Shown here: one piece after another, positions 37,378 to 47,399 of the stretch
Position numbering within the stretch: the stretch's first letter is position 1
Layout of the letters: each line of letters opens with the position of its first letter
From: SIG440 sp045586925
GTDB lineage: Bacteria > Bacillota > Clostridia > Monoglobales > Monoglobaceae
DNA: 64,000 bases
Assembly: GCA_045586925.1 (NCBI GenBank)
Contig: JAZNBG010000012.1
Coordinates: forward strand, 1 to 64,000
Reading direction: 5' to 3'
Program-made: the position numbers and the translations under genes
Notes under the pieces: generated by a model
Told to the model about the DNA's origin: nothing
Database searches by the model: none
Seen by the model: only the letters and a program-made list of their open reading frames with translations

Positions 37378-38337
37378 TTACCACAAAGCTACATCATTTA
37401 CTTTTTTAGACAGCCAGTTTGCTACTGCTACAAGTACAAATCCTATGCCGCCCTGAAAAAGACCGATTGCCGTAGACATTGAATAGTTTCCGCTTTGAAT
37501 ACCCTGCTTGTAAACAATGGTAGAAATTGTTTCAAAATCAATATAGGCATTCTGTAATCCGTAAATTAAATCAAAATTGTCTTTAAAAATATTTCCTATC
37601 TGCAAAAGGAATAACATAACAGCAGTAGGAAGAATACTTGGAATTGTAATATGTATACACTGTTGCAATCGGTTAGCACCATCAACCTGCGCAGCCTCAT
37701 ATAGCTGAGAATCAATACCTGTGATTGCAGCAAGGTAAATAATAGAACTCCATCCTATACCCTTCCATAGACTAAGAATAATTATGTTTGGAACAAGAAA
37801 ACCTTGGTCTGCAAGAAAACGTAATCTTTCAGTATCCTCACCAAAAATCGATACTCTTAAATCGTTGATAATCCCGTATGTGGAATATACGGAAAACGCC
37901 ATACCGATAACTGCAATCCACGAAAGGAAGTGTGGCAGATAGCTTACCGTTTGCACCACTCTTTTAAACGCACTGCATCTGATTTCATTAAGTAACAGCG
38001 CAAATACAATCGGTGCCGGAAAAACAATTATCAGATTCAGTACACTTAAATATACCGTATTAAAAGTTGCCTTTGTGAACATTGGAAGTGAAAACAGTTC
38101 CTTAAAATTCTCCCATCCTATCCACGGGCTGGAAAATCCTTTAAAAATATCATAATCCATAAAGGAAATGATGATTCCGGGCATGGGCAGATATGCAAAG
38201 ATAAAGGTTAAAACCACCGCCGGCAAGAGCAATACATATAAGAATAAATTTTTCTTAAACGAAAGTGAAACCTTCTTTTTCTTTATCCGTGTATCCAAAG
38301 CATGAGCACCGCCCTGCTCAACCTTTTTTGTTTTCAT
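37378..38337 (-). CDS. ABC sugar transporter permease (LplB type)
   Basis: A 319-aa membrane permease with a Lys-rich cytoplasmic N-terminus ('RIKKKKVSLSFKKN'), six hydrophobic segments and the EAA loop 'QLYEAAQVDGANRLQQCIHI'. It heads the transporter operon (permease, permease, binding protein). No ATPase gene occurs in the window, so a shared MsmX-type ATPase encoded elsewhere is expected, as is known for LplABC/YtcQ-YteP systems. Confidence 0.9.
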   Translation of the reverse strand: MKTKKVEQGGAHALDTRIKKKKVSLSFKKNLFLYVLLLPAVVLTFIFAYLPMPGIIISFMDYDIFKGFSSPWIGWENFKELFSLPMFTKATFNTVYLSVLNLIIVFPAPIVFALLLNEIRCSAFKRVVQTVSYLPHFLSWIAVIGMAFSVYSTYGIINDLRVSIFGEDTERLRFLADQGFLVPNIIILSLWKGIGWSSIIYLAAITGIDSQLYEAAQVDGANRLQQCIHITIPSILPTAVMLFLLQIGNIFKDNFDLIYGLQNAYIDFETISTIVYKQGIQSGNYSMSTAIGLFQGGIGFVLVAVANWLSKKVNDVALW

Positions 38338-38373
38338 AAAAGTTCAGTCCTCCATTATAATCCTTATTACATA

Positions 38374-38382
38374 ATTATACCA
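38374..38382 (-). promoter_or_regulatory. extended -10 promoter of the transporter operon
   Basis: On the minus strand TGGTATAAT (TGnTATAAT) lies about 36 nt before the LplB-type permease ATG, in a 121-bp gap after the GH20 gene. The -35 is weak, consistent with dependence on an activator such as the YesN-like regulator. An imperfect hairpin flanked by A/T-runs just upstream may end the previous operon. Confidence 0.55.
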
Positions 38383-38458
38383 TTTTAAAAATCCATAATA
38401 AATGTGTTTTTATGATTTTTTCTGCATTTATTTGGTTATAAATTTTCTTCTTATACTA

Positions 38459-40342
38459 TTATCCTATTGACGCAGATATAAAAGTGTTATAGCTTCTATA
38501 TGCAGGAAACTTTACCTTCGCAAACGGCAGTTTTTCTTCTTCAAGTTCCTCAATGCAATCAGTTTTTTTTGCAAGATACATCTGCAGTCTACTTTCAGCA
38601 CGCAATATACGCTCCTTTAATCCGCCAAATCGCAAATCAAGTCTGTCTAAGCCAAAAGCTTTGTTGTTTTTTAGCCAAAGCACCGACAGCTTATCATGCA
38701 GCACACATATCTCTGAATACAAATTTCCAAGTTCTTCAACGCAATTCTTTAATGCTGATTTATCATTGTTTTTATAAGATACCGTTATCCTTAACCCTAA
38801 GTCTGATTTCAGGGATAAAACTTTCGCAAGCTGTGCATAGTATTCAAACAGTTCCTTTAAATCCTCCGGAAAATCAATTTTGCAGAGCTTAGCATAAATC
38901 TCACCGTAATGTCCTTTTAAATCAACATCTTCATACTGCTTGTCAAACAATCCCTGAAGCACATCCTGATAAAGTGTATGCTTTGCGGCAGTAACAACAC
39001 CTTCGATATCGGCAAGGGTCCTTTTATATTCCTCCGCCTCAGGCAGATTGTCTAAATCAAAAAGTAAAAAATCCTGTGCTTTATACCCTGTACATATCCT
39101 GAACTGCTCCGATAAGTGTTCCATACTTACATCCTCATAATACGCATATTCAGCAAACATTTGCATACCAAGCAGAGCAGTATAAATATCCGTTTCACCG
39201 CCGTCATCACGCCAAAGAGTCGCACATATTTCATCTATGTTGTATTTATTGCAGGCTTTCATTGCAGGTTTAGTGGAACGAAAGGTTTTATCATAATTGA
39301 TCCCTATGCCGTTCCAGGTCCATATACCACCAAAGAAAGCTACCCTTCTCTGCATTGTATTATGTATACGAAGCATATCATTATAAATTTGAATTTTTTC
39401 GTTATAATAATCCCAATATGCCATAGTGACACCCTCGGGTATTATCTCTAAAATATTGTCAGGCATCACAGCTCCGGTATCAAAATATCCGCCTGTATCG
39501 GATGCAATTCTAAATAGCATGTCACTCCACATAACTGGCTTTTTACCATACTTATCAAGTATTTGCACAACCTTTTTAAGATGCAATGACACCATTTCGA
39601 ATTTATCCGTCTCTCCATGAATGCTTTTATACACTCCGCTGCCAAGTCCCCATGCTTCATCCATACCGATATGAATACGCGCAGACGAAAAGCTTCTGCT
39701 AAGTGATGAAACCATTTTTTCAATAAAATCATATGTTTTATCCGCACCAACTAGCAAAACATCTGCGGTATCGCGCATTCCATCAGCATATGGCCAGCGA
39801 AGAGTGCTTGTAAGATGCGCAAGGGTTTGTATACACGGCACCACCTCTACATCTAAAGAAACAGCAAATGCATCTATTTCTTTAAGCTCCTCCTCTGTAT
39901 AAGCTCCCCTCATATATCCAAAATATGGACAATCATCAATTTTATATACATCTTCCATATAAAGCATAAATGTGTTCATACCCATACATGCAATTCGGCT
40001 GATTAAATCCTTTATAGCTTCCACTCGCAAAACAGCATTTCTGGACACATCTGCCATTATTCCACAACGAGTAATTCTTCTGTCCTCACTTATGCAAAAA
40101 TCCGTTTCGCCTTTTTTTATTCTGTCAATTAAAGCACATAAGCCCCGGCAAAAATCAGGGATAAGTCCATAAGAAATACTGTATTCACCGTTATGTCCTT
40201 TAACAGTCAAACCATTTTTTTCACGAGTTAAAATTTCAACGTGAATTCCACTTTCTGTTATGCAGAGTTCCAACTTATCCGCAAGACCAAAAATCACATT
40301 CTTCAGTTCTTTTCCTGCACCGATAAATTTAATTTTTAACAT
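38459..40342 (-). CDS. glycoside hydrolase family 20 beta-hexosaminidase
   Basis: A 627-aa cytoplasmic enzyme. There is a GH20b-like N-domain (1-90), then the GH20 barrel beginning 'TRCGIMADVSRN', with the catalytic Asp228-Glu229 pair in 'HIGMDEAWGLGSG'. An alpha-helical C-terminal region follows. Family chemistry is substrate-assisted release of terminal beta-GlcNAc or beta-GalNAc. It has no signal peptide and starts 2 nt after the GH2 stop, so it is translationally linked and probably acts on imported oligosaccharides. The N-acetylhexosamine substrate is a family-level prediction. Confidence 0.85.
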   Translation of the reverse strand: MLKIKFIGAGKELKNVIFGLADKLELCITESGIHVEILTREKNGLTVKGHNGEYSISYGLIPDFCRGLCALIDRIKKGETDFCISEDRRITRCGIMADVSRNAVLRVEAIKDLISRIACMGMNTFMLYMEDVYKIDDCPYFGYMRGAYTEEELKEIDAFAVSLDVEVVPCIQTLAHLTSTLRWPYADGMRDTADVLLVGADKTYDFIEKMVSSLSRSFSSARIHIGMDEAWGLGSGVYKSIHGETDKFEMVSLHLKKVVQILDKYGKKPVMWSDMLFRIASDTGGYFDTGAVMPDNILEIIPEGVTMAYWDYYNEKIQIYNDMLRIHNTMQRRVAFFGGIWTWNGIGINYDKTFRSTKPAMKACNKYNIDEICATLWRDDGGETDIYTALLGMQMFAEYAYYEDVSMEHLSEQFRICTGYKAQDFLLFDLDNLPEAEEYKRTLADIEGVVTAAKHTLYQDVLQGLFDKQYEDVDLKGHYGEIYAKLCKIDFPEDLKELFEYYAQLAKVLSLKSDLGLRITVSYKNNDKSALKNCVEELGNLYSEICVLHDKLSVLWLKNNKAFGLDRLDLRFGGLKERILRAESRLQMYLAKKTDCIEELEEEKLPFAKVKFPAYRSYNTFISASIG

Positions 40343-40344
40343 AA

Positions 40345-43176
40345 TTACATCTCCACAGTATATTTGTATAGATTTCTCAAAAATCTTTTTGCAACAGGAT
40401 TTTCTGTACGCAAATCAAGCTGACAGATAACATAACGCTTACCTTCATATACTTTTTCTGCAGCAGCATATACTTTAACCCAACTCCCGTTTTCATCCTT
40501 ATTTCCGCTGGTAAGGATAGGTGTAAATCCATCGGCAGTAAAAGTTGTTTTCAAAATAGGAGAAATCATATCTTCAGTTTTATCATACCAGTACGAAAAA
40601 TCTCTTTCCTTAAATTCACTTACCGTCTTGTGTCCTGTTTTTCTTGATACAAAATGCAATGGAAGCATTCCGCATTCCTTTACAATAACCTTTTCACCGG
40701 CTATTTCATGCTCGCCCACCGGCAGATTACTGATTAAAACAACATTGTCATTTTCAATTATTTCGCAGTCAGCAAAAACAGTTATTTCTTGTTCCGAATA
40801 AGTTTTTATGTTTCCGTCGCTGTCAATCAATATAGCTTTCAAGACAAAATTTTCCCTATCTTTATCTGTATCAGCTGCAAATTCGACATTTACTGCATAG
40901 TCCACACTGCAGGCATGCGAGCAAACGGTTACATTTGATTTTTTCAGCAAACTTCCGTTTTCATTGTATAATTCAAATACAATGGTATACTCTCCGTCTA
41001 TTTGTGTATCATTGCAAATATGTGTCTCTATGCTTACATATTCACCTTTAGTATAGGTGAATCTATCCGTTCTGAGCGACAGCATCAGCGGCTCTAACGC
41101 ATTTCGATATGCAAAAAAAGCCGGCTTTGGATTACGTTTGCAATCCATAATTGTTTTCATCCAGCCGCTGGGCCAAGCATCTATAAACAGATGAATAGCG
41201 TGAGAAATCATGCGCTCATCCCGTCGGAATGCTTCTGTCATAATCTTAGTCGCAAATGCCTGATGACGCTGACTTTTCTCGATCCATTCTTCCATAGTAT
41301 CCGGAGTATCATAGAAAAAGTAGTGGAAATCTCCCGTCTGAGCACGAATTATATTTCTTGGATTAAATGGTTCAGTAAGCCATTCCTTTGGATAAAATTC
41401 GCGCATTACCTCTGCACATTCCAATCCTTCGGCACCATATTCGCCGCAACCATAGTACCAGTTGGGCAAAACAGGCATCCAATATCCTCTGTGAAGTCTG
41501 CCTATATCTATTCCATGTCCGTTATACCACATCGGATAGCAGTGATTATCGGGCATACTTTCTGTTGGCGGGTCATAATCTCCATCCACATGCTTTATAA
41601 CACGATCAGGATTTTGAATTTTAACAACCAGATCACAACATGTAAAGAAACTTTCAATCTCTTCTCTTTCCAGATGTCTGTGGGGTTCATTATTAGCATT
41701 TGGAAAAGGTTCGTTTATATAACTTATGATTACATTACAGGGATGCCTGCGGATATGCCTTTCCATTTCTTCAGCCTGACGTATTCCCTCTGCGACCTTA
41801 TTGCGGCGCATACATCCAAATAACGGAAGGTCTGTCTGCGTCATTAGCCCCAGACGGTCGCAATAATCATAAACCTCGGACTGGACAGGTCTTTGAGTAA
41901 GCCTGAAGAAATTCATATTACACAGCTTTGCAAGGAGAATGTCATCAATTAACTGCTCATAATCTCCGCGCAGTACATCCTGCTGTTCAAAACCCATTGT
42001 ATTGGCACCGCGTAAACGAATGGGGCGTCCATTTAAATAAAACATCCCCTTTGTTTCAGTTTCTGTATCCTGAATAAAACTACGCATACCAAACTGACAG
42101 CTTTGGCAGTCTGAAGTTCTTCCGTCAACACTCACCGAAACCTGAGCCTGATACAGATACGGCGTTTCCAAATCCCACATTTTGGCATCAGACATATCAA
42201 ACGGAATTTTATAAATATTTTTTCCATGCATAGCAAGCATAGGAATACCCTTGCCCACTGCATCGCCATAGCATGCTTCGGTTAAACTGTCACACATACC
42301 AACCATTAAAATTGTATCAGGTGTATAGTGTTTATTTTCAAAAACTGTTTCATTAAAATTCTGTCCGTATACAGAAAAATCGAACTCCACAGGTACGGCG
42401 CCATAAGACTGGTTTTCAACCTCAACCCAAAGTTCTGCACAGCCATCCATTGGGCGTACATATACATCGCTTATATGCATAGTATTTCTTATTTCTACAT
42501 ATACAGAATTATATATTCCCATTCCAGGAGGACAATGATGCCAGCCGTATTTAGGATCATCCCAACCAATACCTGTTGCCGCATACAGTTTATCTCCCTG
42601 ATATTCAGGTCCGTCTGTTTTTATGCTTCCCATATATATATGGTCATTGTAAAGCTCTACCTGAACTTTATTAACTCCCTGATGAACAAGGGCAGTAATA
42701 TCAAATTCAAACGGCGAGAAAAATCCCTCATGCTCTCCTGCAAATATTCCGTTAACCGATACTACAGTACGATAATCCGCCCCTTCAAAATGAATATAGA
42801 CACATTTTCCGTCCTTAACCTCAGGCAGCTCAAGCTCAGTTGTATATGTTTTTTTCACCGCCCCCATAGGGCCGCCGTATTCTGGTATTTCCACCATCTT
42901 TCCGTCACACAAAAAAGAGGTTAATTCAAAATGTTCACGATAATTCATTGTCTCCGGCGCCAGATTCCGCAAAAAAGGTGCATACCTTTCACGCATTTCA
43001 GTCAATGCATTAAAAAGTTCTTCATCAGTTGACATTTTTGCAGTTGTTTTTATCGGTAAGTCATCCGTATTTTCCAATGAACATATTTTTTTACTATATT
43101 TTTTTAAATGAGGCTCTTCCAAAAGCTCCATTCTTCCGCCAATACCGTTGGCAGCTATCTGTGCAAACTTATCCAT
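40345..43176 (-). CDS. glycoside hydrolase family 2 enzyme
   Basis: A 943-aa GH2 protein. A jelly-roll sugar-binding domain (to about 235) is followed by an Ig-like domain, then the TIM barrel ('FYLNGRPIRLRGANTMG'), with the acid/base glutamate near residue 489 in 'ISYINEP' and the nucleophile in 'GCGEYGAEGLE'. It has additional Ig-like C-terminal domains. Activity could be beta-galactosidase, beta-glucuronidase or beta-mannosidase. No signal peptide. The tandem ATG leaves one codon of uncertainty. Member of the 50279-38459 operon. Confidence 0.85.
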   Translation of the reverse strand: MDKFAQIAANGIGGRMELLEEPHLKKYSKKICSLENTDDLPIKTTAKMSTDEELFNALTEMRERYAPFLRNLAPETMNYREHFELTSFLCDGKMVEIPEYGGPMGAVKKTYTTELELPEVKDGKCVYIHFEGADYRTVVSVNGIFAGEHEGFFSPFEFDITALVHQGVNKVQVELYNDHIYMGSIKTDGPEYQGDKLYAATGIGWDDPKYGWHHCPPGMGIYNSVYVEIRNTMHISDVYVRPMDGCAELWVEVENQSYGAVPVEFDFSVYGQNFNETVFENKHYTPDTILMVGMCDSLTEACYGDAVGKGIPMLAMHGKNIYKIPFDMSDAKMWDLETPYLYQAQVSVSVDGRTSDCQSCQFGMRSFIQDTETETKGMFYLNGRPIRLRGANTMGFEQQDVLRGDYEQLIDDILLAKLCNMNFFRLTQRPVQSEVYDYCDRLGLMTQTDLPLFGCMRRNKVAEGIRQAEEMERHIRRHPCNVIISYINEPFPNANNEPHRHLEREEIESFFTCCDLVVKIQNPDRVIKHVDGDYDPPTESMPDNHCYPMWYNGHGIDIGRLHRGYWMPVLPNWYYGCGEYGAEGLECAEVMREFYPKEWLTEPFNPRNIIRAQTGDFHYFFYDTPDTMEEWIEKSQRHQAFATKIMTEAFRRDERMISHAIHLFIDAWPSGWMKTIMDCKRNPKPAFFAYRNALEPLMLSLRTDRFTYTKGEYVSIETHICNDTQIDGEYTIVFELYNENGSLLKKSNVTVCSHACSVDYAVNVEFAADTDKDRENFVLKAILIDSDGNIKTYSEQEITVFADCEIIENDNVVLISNLPVGEHEIAGEKVIVKECGMLPLHFVSRKTGHKTVSEFKERDFSYWYDKTEDMISPILKTTFTADGFTPILTSGNKDENGSWVKVYAAAEKVYEGKRYVICQLDLRTENPVAKRFLRNLYKYTVEM

Positions 43177-43195
43177 CATTGTTCCTCCAATCGTA

Positions 43196-44815
43196 TTACT
43201 TCACAGTACGTTCAAAAAAGCCCTTCAAAGCAACAGGACTTTTTCCCAATGCAGGTATTTCCCCAAGCAACGCCTTTACAAAAGCCTTTTGTGTTGCAGG
43301 AGTGTTTGAAAAAGTATTTATATAAGTCTTCATAAAGGGATACTCATAAAGCTTATACGGATCACCAAATGATGTAAAAATAACCTTGGGATGTTTCAGA
43401 ATCCGTCCACGCCAGAACAGAGCAATGTGCTCCCAGTTTGTACGAAGCGAACCACCGCAATAATCTCTGCACGACATGCGACAGTTAATTAAAACTGCAT
43501 CATAGTTCTTTGCAAGCTCTGATTCTACCACAGAGTGTCCGGGATTTTGAAGCATCTGAACAAAATAACCCCTTTGGGTTAGTTCATCTCTTATGGTAGT
43601 AAGCTGATATGAATTGACCGTTTCCTTATCTGCCTGAAGATTGCACATTAGAATTTTTGCACCCTTGTTAAGTTTCAAAGGAAAGACTTTTTCTGCGTTT
43701 CTTACAACATTTATGCTCTTTTCCGCAATTTCACGAGCCACACCTTCAACAGACTCAGAGATTGTGATTTCTCTTTCAAATTCCTCCTGATTTTCAAGCA
43801 AATGAACACTGTCCTTCATTTTCAGGATTCTCTTTACAGCATCTTTCAGCCGTTCAATCGGCAAATATCCGCTTTTAACCGCATTTTTAATGTTATAAAA
43901 ATCCCCGGGTAACGCAAAAAGAACCATATCTCCCCCTGCTCTCAAAAACTCAACAGCAAGCAAATCAGGGTCAACCATTGAACATGCTCCAACCATACAC
44001 ATAGCATCCGACACAACACAACCCTCAAAGCCAAGCTCCTTTTTAAGCAAATCTGTAATCAAATTCCGGCTGAGTGTTGCGGGCTTGTATCCCAGCACCT
44101 GGTCATATTCATCCTCCTGAAAGGCAGGCGCAGCAATATGTGCCACCATAACCGACATAAGACCTTGTTGCATCATTTCCTTATACACATACCCATAGGT
44201 TTCCATCCATTCTTCTTTCGATTTTGAATTAACAATTGTGCAGAAGTGCTGATTTCTGTCGTCTGTTCCGTCGCCGGGAAAATGCTTACAGCTTGCCGCC
44301 ATATAGCCGCCGTTTTGCATTCCCCGCATATATGCTCCGGCAATCTTAGCAACCTGCTGAGGACTATCTGAAATAGTCCTTATATTTCCTCCCGGATTGT
44401 TGGGATTATAATTTATATCCACCAATGGAGCAAAGCTCCATTGTATGCCGTTCTTTCTACACAGTTCTGCCGTCACTCGTCCGGCTCTTTCGATTAAATC
44501 CTCGTCATCACAGGCACCCCACGCCATTGGCTGCGGTAATACACCCACATCACACAAAGGGCCCCCTGGTCCGTGTTCCGCATCAGTTGCTATAATTACA
44601 GGAATCTTTGTGTATGTATTTATGTCTGATGAGTATTTTTTAACTTTTTCCTTTGAGGTATTATAAACAAAAACGCCTCCGGGCTTTGTCTCACTGACAA
44701 TTCTCATCATTTCTTCTTCGGAGCAATCACAAAGTACCGACCGGTTATAGCAAAGTACCTGCCCGCATAAATCATCAAGGCTTAATCCTTCAATTATACT
44801 ATCAAGCCTATCCAT
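43196..44815 (-). CDS. GH3 beta-N-acetylhexosaminidase-like enzyme (NagZ type)
   Basis: A 539-aa GH3 protein. The barrel domain carries 'IIATDAEHGPGG', 'CKHFPGDGTDDRNQH' and the nucleophile Asp in 'VVSDAMCMVGACSM'. NagZ has KHFPGHGDTxxDSH at the second motif, so the first His is Asp here; the distal Asp...His pair of the catalytic loop appears kept. A C-terminal alpha/beta domain follows. Such enzymes remove GlcNAc or related residues and some act as phosphorylases. Cytoplasmic; 16 nt upstream of the GH2 gene. Confidence 0.82.
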   Translation of the reverse strand: MDRLDSIIEGLSLDDLCGQVLCYNRSVLCDCSEEEMMRIVSETKPGGVFVYNTSKEKVKKYSSDINTYTKIPVIIATDAEHGPGGPLCDVGVLPQPMAWGACDDEDLIERAGRVTAELCRKNGIQWSFAPLVDINYNPNNPGGNIRTISDSPQQVAKIAGAYMRGMQNGGYMAASCKHFPGDGTDDRNQHFCTIVNSKSKEEWMETYGYVYKEMMQQGLMSVMVAHIAAPAFQEDEYDQVLGYKPATLSRNLITDLLKKELGFEGCVVSDAMCMVGACSMVDPDLLAVEFLRAGGDMVLFALPGDFYNIKNAVKSGYLPIERLKDAVKRILKMKDSVHLLENQEEFEREITISESVEGVAREIAEKSINVVRNAEKVFPLKLNKGAKILMCNLQADKETVNSYQLTTIRDELTQRGYFVQMLQNPGHSVVESELAKNYDAVLINCRMSCRDYCGGSLRTNWEHIALFWRGRILKHPKVIFTSFGDPYKLYEYPFMKTYINTFSNTPATQKAFVKALLGEIPALGKSPVALKGFFERTVK

Positions 44816-44825
44816 TTTTAAGCAC

Positions 44826-45710
44826 CTACCTTTTCAACTTTCTTTCCTGTAACTCTCTGAAATATTCTTCTGTTGTTCCCACAGAAAAAGGTTCAATATA
44901 ATTATATGACTGCTTCAACTCCTCTTCTGTCGGAAATGAATCATAAAGCCCCCCACAAAATCCGCTATGGTCGCTGCCTCCTGAAATAAAGAGGTTTTTC
45001 TCCAAGGCAATTTTATGTGCCCTTTCCTTTTCTTCTTCGGTCAAATCCGGATGCCAAACCTCTATGCCCTCTATTCCGCATTCAATAAAATAGTCAATCT
45101 CATCCAGCTTGCCGTGTGGATGTGCCAATACAGCAAAGCCCCCCGCTTCTTTGATGAGCTTAACCATGTCACTAAGCTCATTAAAGGGATAAATTGGAGG
45201 ATATTTTCCCCCACGCTGACCAAAATTCTTTCTGAACCAGGGCATATAGTTTTCCTGCTTAACCAGTCCCTTTGCTTTCATAACCTTAAATACATGGTTG
45301 TTGCAAAGCCAGATAACCCCTTTATTTGCCTCCAATACTTCTTCCCAGGTAATTCCTGAAATATCACCCTCGGCAACACTTTCATCAAAGCATTTTTTAG
45401 TATTATCAGTCTGGCGTGCACCCATCTTTTCAAGATACTCTTTCATAGGCGGATATTCGGCATCAAAATCAAATCCCACTATATGACATCCTGAATCTTT
45501 ATACCAAACAGAAAATTCCACACCAAATATACACTCCATACCTTCTTCTTCACACGCTTTTTTTAATTCAGGATATCCCGTCGCAGCATCATGGTCTGTA
45601 ATAGCAACTGCTCGGTAACCCTCTTCTTTTGCAACCTTAACAATCTCACTTGGAGTATACACACCGTCTGAATGGGTTGTATGCATATGTAAATTAGCAT
45701 AAGGTATCAT
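44826..45710 (-). CDS. PHP-domain metal-dependent phosphoesterase
   Basis: A 294-aa PHP-family protein related to TrpH/YciV. Metal ligands: 'NLHMHTTHSDG' at the N-terminus (His8, His10, His13), 'VEFSVW', 'VLAHPHG' and 'GGSDHSGF'. PHP proteins hydrolyse phosphate esters or nucleotides. Its role within a glycan operon is unclear. Tightly spaced (6 and 10 nt) between the DUF4091 and GH3 genes. Confidence 0.82.
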   Translation of the reverse strand: MIPYANLHMHTTHSDGVYTPSEIVKVAKEEGYRAVAITDHDAATGYPELKKACEEEGMECIFGVEFSVWYKDSGCHIVGFDFDAEYPPMKEYLEKMGARQTDNTKKCFDESVAEGDISGITWEEVLEANKGVIWLCNNHVFKVMKAKGLVKQENYMPWFRKNFGQRGGKYPPIYPFNELSDMVKLIKEAGGFAVLAHPHGKLDEIDYFIECGIEGIEVWHPDLTEEEKERAHKIALEKNLFISGGSDHSGFCGGLYDSFPTEEELKQSYNYIEPFSVGTTEEYFRELQERKLKR

Positions 45711-45716
45711 AAAAAA

Positions 45717-47378
45717 TCATCCTTTCATATTTGTATATGTTTTTATCTCCTGTTTCATTTTTTCAATAAGCTCAGGAATATAACGATTGTTCCTTGGATA
45801 TTGGAAAAAAGTAACATCCATTCCAGCATCATCATCTATCATTTCGATTACTCTTTCACGGCCTATAAAGCTTTCAAGCATCCGACAAATTTCAATATCT
45901 GCAAGAGCATCTCTAAAAACTACCGCCCGAAGCGATGGTACAACACCGTTCTCTATGGGATAAACCGAAAACGCATCTCCCGATGGAAAAGCCTTGTCGC
46001 CGGATGTTGTAACATACGGATTAACCTTTTTCCGCGACTGCTCGTTGTAATAAAAATTATATCCCCATTGCAAAAAGCCCTCTATGCCGTATTTATACAT
46101 TTGCAAGCCAAGAATTCTGTTTCTGTATGATTCCATAGACAAAAACCTGTTGCCTACATCTACATAATTACTGGAACAGTAGTACACCCATTGGTGTTTA
46201 ATCTTCTTGGGCAGGAATTTTTCTATATTACTGCTTACTGTAACCGGAACCTGAATAAGCCCTTTGTCATAAAACTCTGCATCTGATATGGCATCCATAG
46301 CTGGACAACCATCCAGAAGAGGAATTACAAGGTCATGAGCATACTTATAGGCAGAAAGATGTTCATGCCGTGGTTCGTCAGAAAGATGAAAATAACATTT
46401 ATCTTTAATGCCCTCATCCTCCAAAAATTTAATAAGTGCAGGCAAAAACTGATTTATAAAATCTTTATATTCCTCACTCTGTGCTTCCACACGCCACCCG
46501 AACATATAATCTTCTTTTCCGTTTTCCGTCACCTTGATGTTTGGCGAGTATTTAAGCCCCCACTGCGAAAACAAATGTGCCATTTCATAATACTCAATGT
46601 TATTTTTTCGACAAAGATTAAACCATCTTTTCAGAAGTTTAAAATCAAAGATATATTTTCCTTTGATTTTTTCAATTTTAACAAGTTGAGTACAAGGTCT
46701 GGTAATACCCTCATCGGTATCAAGCGGAGGTGTTATAATTGGGGTCAAAATCATATTGATACCCATATCTGCCGCCAAAGACATATACTTATCGATTAAG
46801 CTCCAATGCTCCTCGCTGTATACAGGCACATTATGAATATCAGCTATACAATCCACATGAAACCATTGTGTATATTTGGTGGTTTGTCTAGGCAATCGAA
46901 CATCAATAACCTCAAGCATCATAGTCTGTTTAATCTCAACGGCTTCACGTATATACTTGTTGTACGATGAAAAAGTGACCACAACCGGATACTGCCCTGA
47001 CGGCATATCCTCCGGTATTTTCACCTCTATCCATACTCCGCCGGCACTGTTTTCAAGTCGGATTAAGTTGTTTTCAAACTCCGCCGGCATAAGTATATCC
47101 GGCATAATTCCGGGAGTCACCGAAATAAAATCCTTTTCTTCTGTGTTGTATGTAGGTAAGTCCATCACCGCATTCTGTACGATGTATACCTTTGCCATAT
47201 CACCGAAATCCGATTGAATATCAACCTTAAATTCGGTATTTTCTTTAGCACAAACCGCTATCTGATAAGAATATTTCTCACCTTTAAGAACAGTAGCTTT
47301 GTATATTGGATTCGTTTCATCTGTCCATTCCGGACGAATTTTTTCAAGTGACGACACTTGTTTGATATTAATCTTCAT
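45717..47378 (-). CDS. DUF4091 (GH123-like) glycoside hydrolase candidate
   Basis: A 553-aa protein. The N-terminal beta-sandwich (to about 150) is followed by a TIM-barrel-like region with 'YFHLSDEPRHEHLSAYKYA', containing the Asp-Glu pair expected for substrate-assisted GH123/GH20-like chemistry. The C-terminal DUF4091 signature is 'IEGFLQWGYNFYYNEQSRK' and 'GDAFSVYP'. GH123 members are beta-N-acetylgalactosaminidases. Cytoplasmic. Twenty-one nt separate it from the lacZ-like gene. Family is firm; specificity is inferred. Confidence 0.8.
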   Translation of the reverse strand: MKINIKQVSSLEKIRPEWTDETNPIYKATVLKGEKYSYQIAVCAKENTEFKVDIQSDFGDMAKVYIVQNAVMDLPTYNTEEKDFISVTPGIMPDILMPAEFENNLIRLENSAGGVWIEVKIPEDMPSGQYPVVVTFSSYNKYIREAVEIKQTMMLEVIDVRLPRQTTKYTQWFHVDCIADIHNVPVYSEEHWSLIDKYMSLAADMGINMILTPIITPPLDTDEGITRPCTQLVKIEKIKGKYIFDFKLLKRWFNLCRKNNIEYYEMAHLFSQWGLKYSPNIKVTENGKEDYMFGWRVEAQSEEYKDFINQFLPALIKFLEDEGIKDKCYFHLSDEPRHEHLSAYKYAHDLVIPLLDGCPAMDAISDAEFYDKGLIQVPVTVSSNIEKFLPKKIKHQWVYYCSSNYVDVGNRFLSMESYRNRILGLQMYKYGIEGFLQWGYNFYYNEQSRKKVNPYVTTSGDKAFPSGDAFSVYPIENGVVPSLRAVVFRDALADIEICRMLESFIGRERVIEMIDDDAGMDVTFFQYPRNNRYIPELIEKMKQEIKTYTNMKG

Positions 47379-47399
47379 ATAATCACCTTTGTTTAATTA

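Noticed and set aside
41191..41823. 210-aa plus-strand ORF
   Set aside because: It lies entirely opposite the GH2 gene, with low-complexity, Cys/His/Ile-rich composition and no ribosome binding site; antisense shadow.
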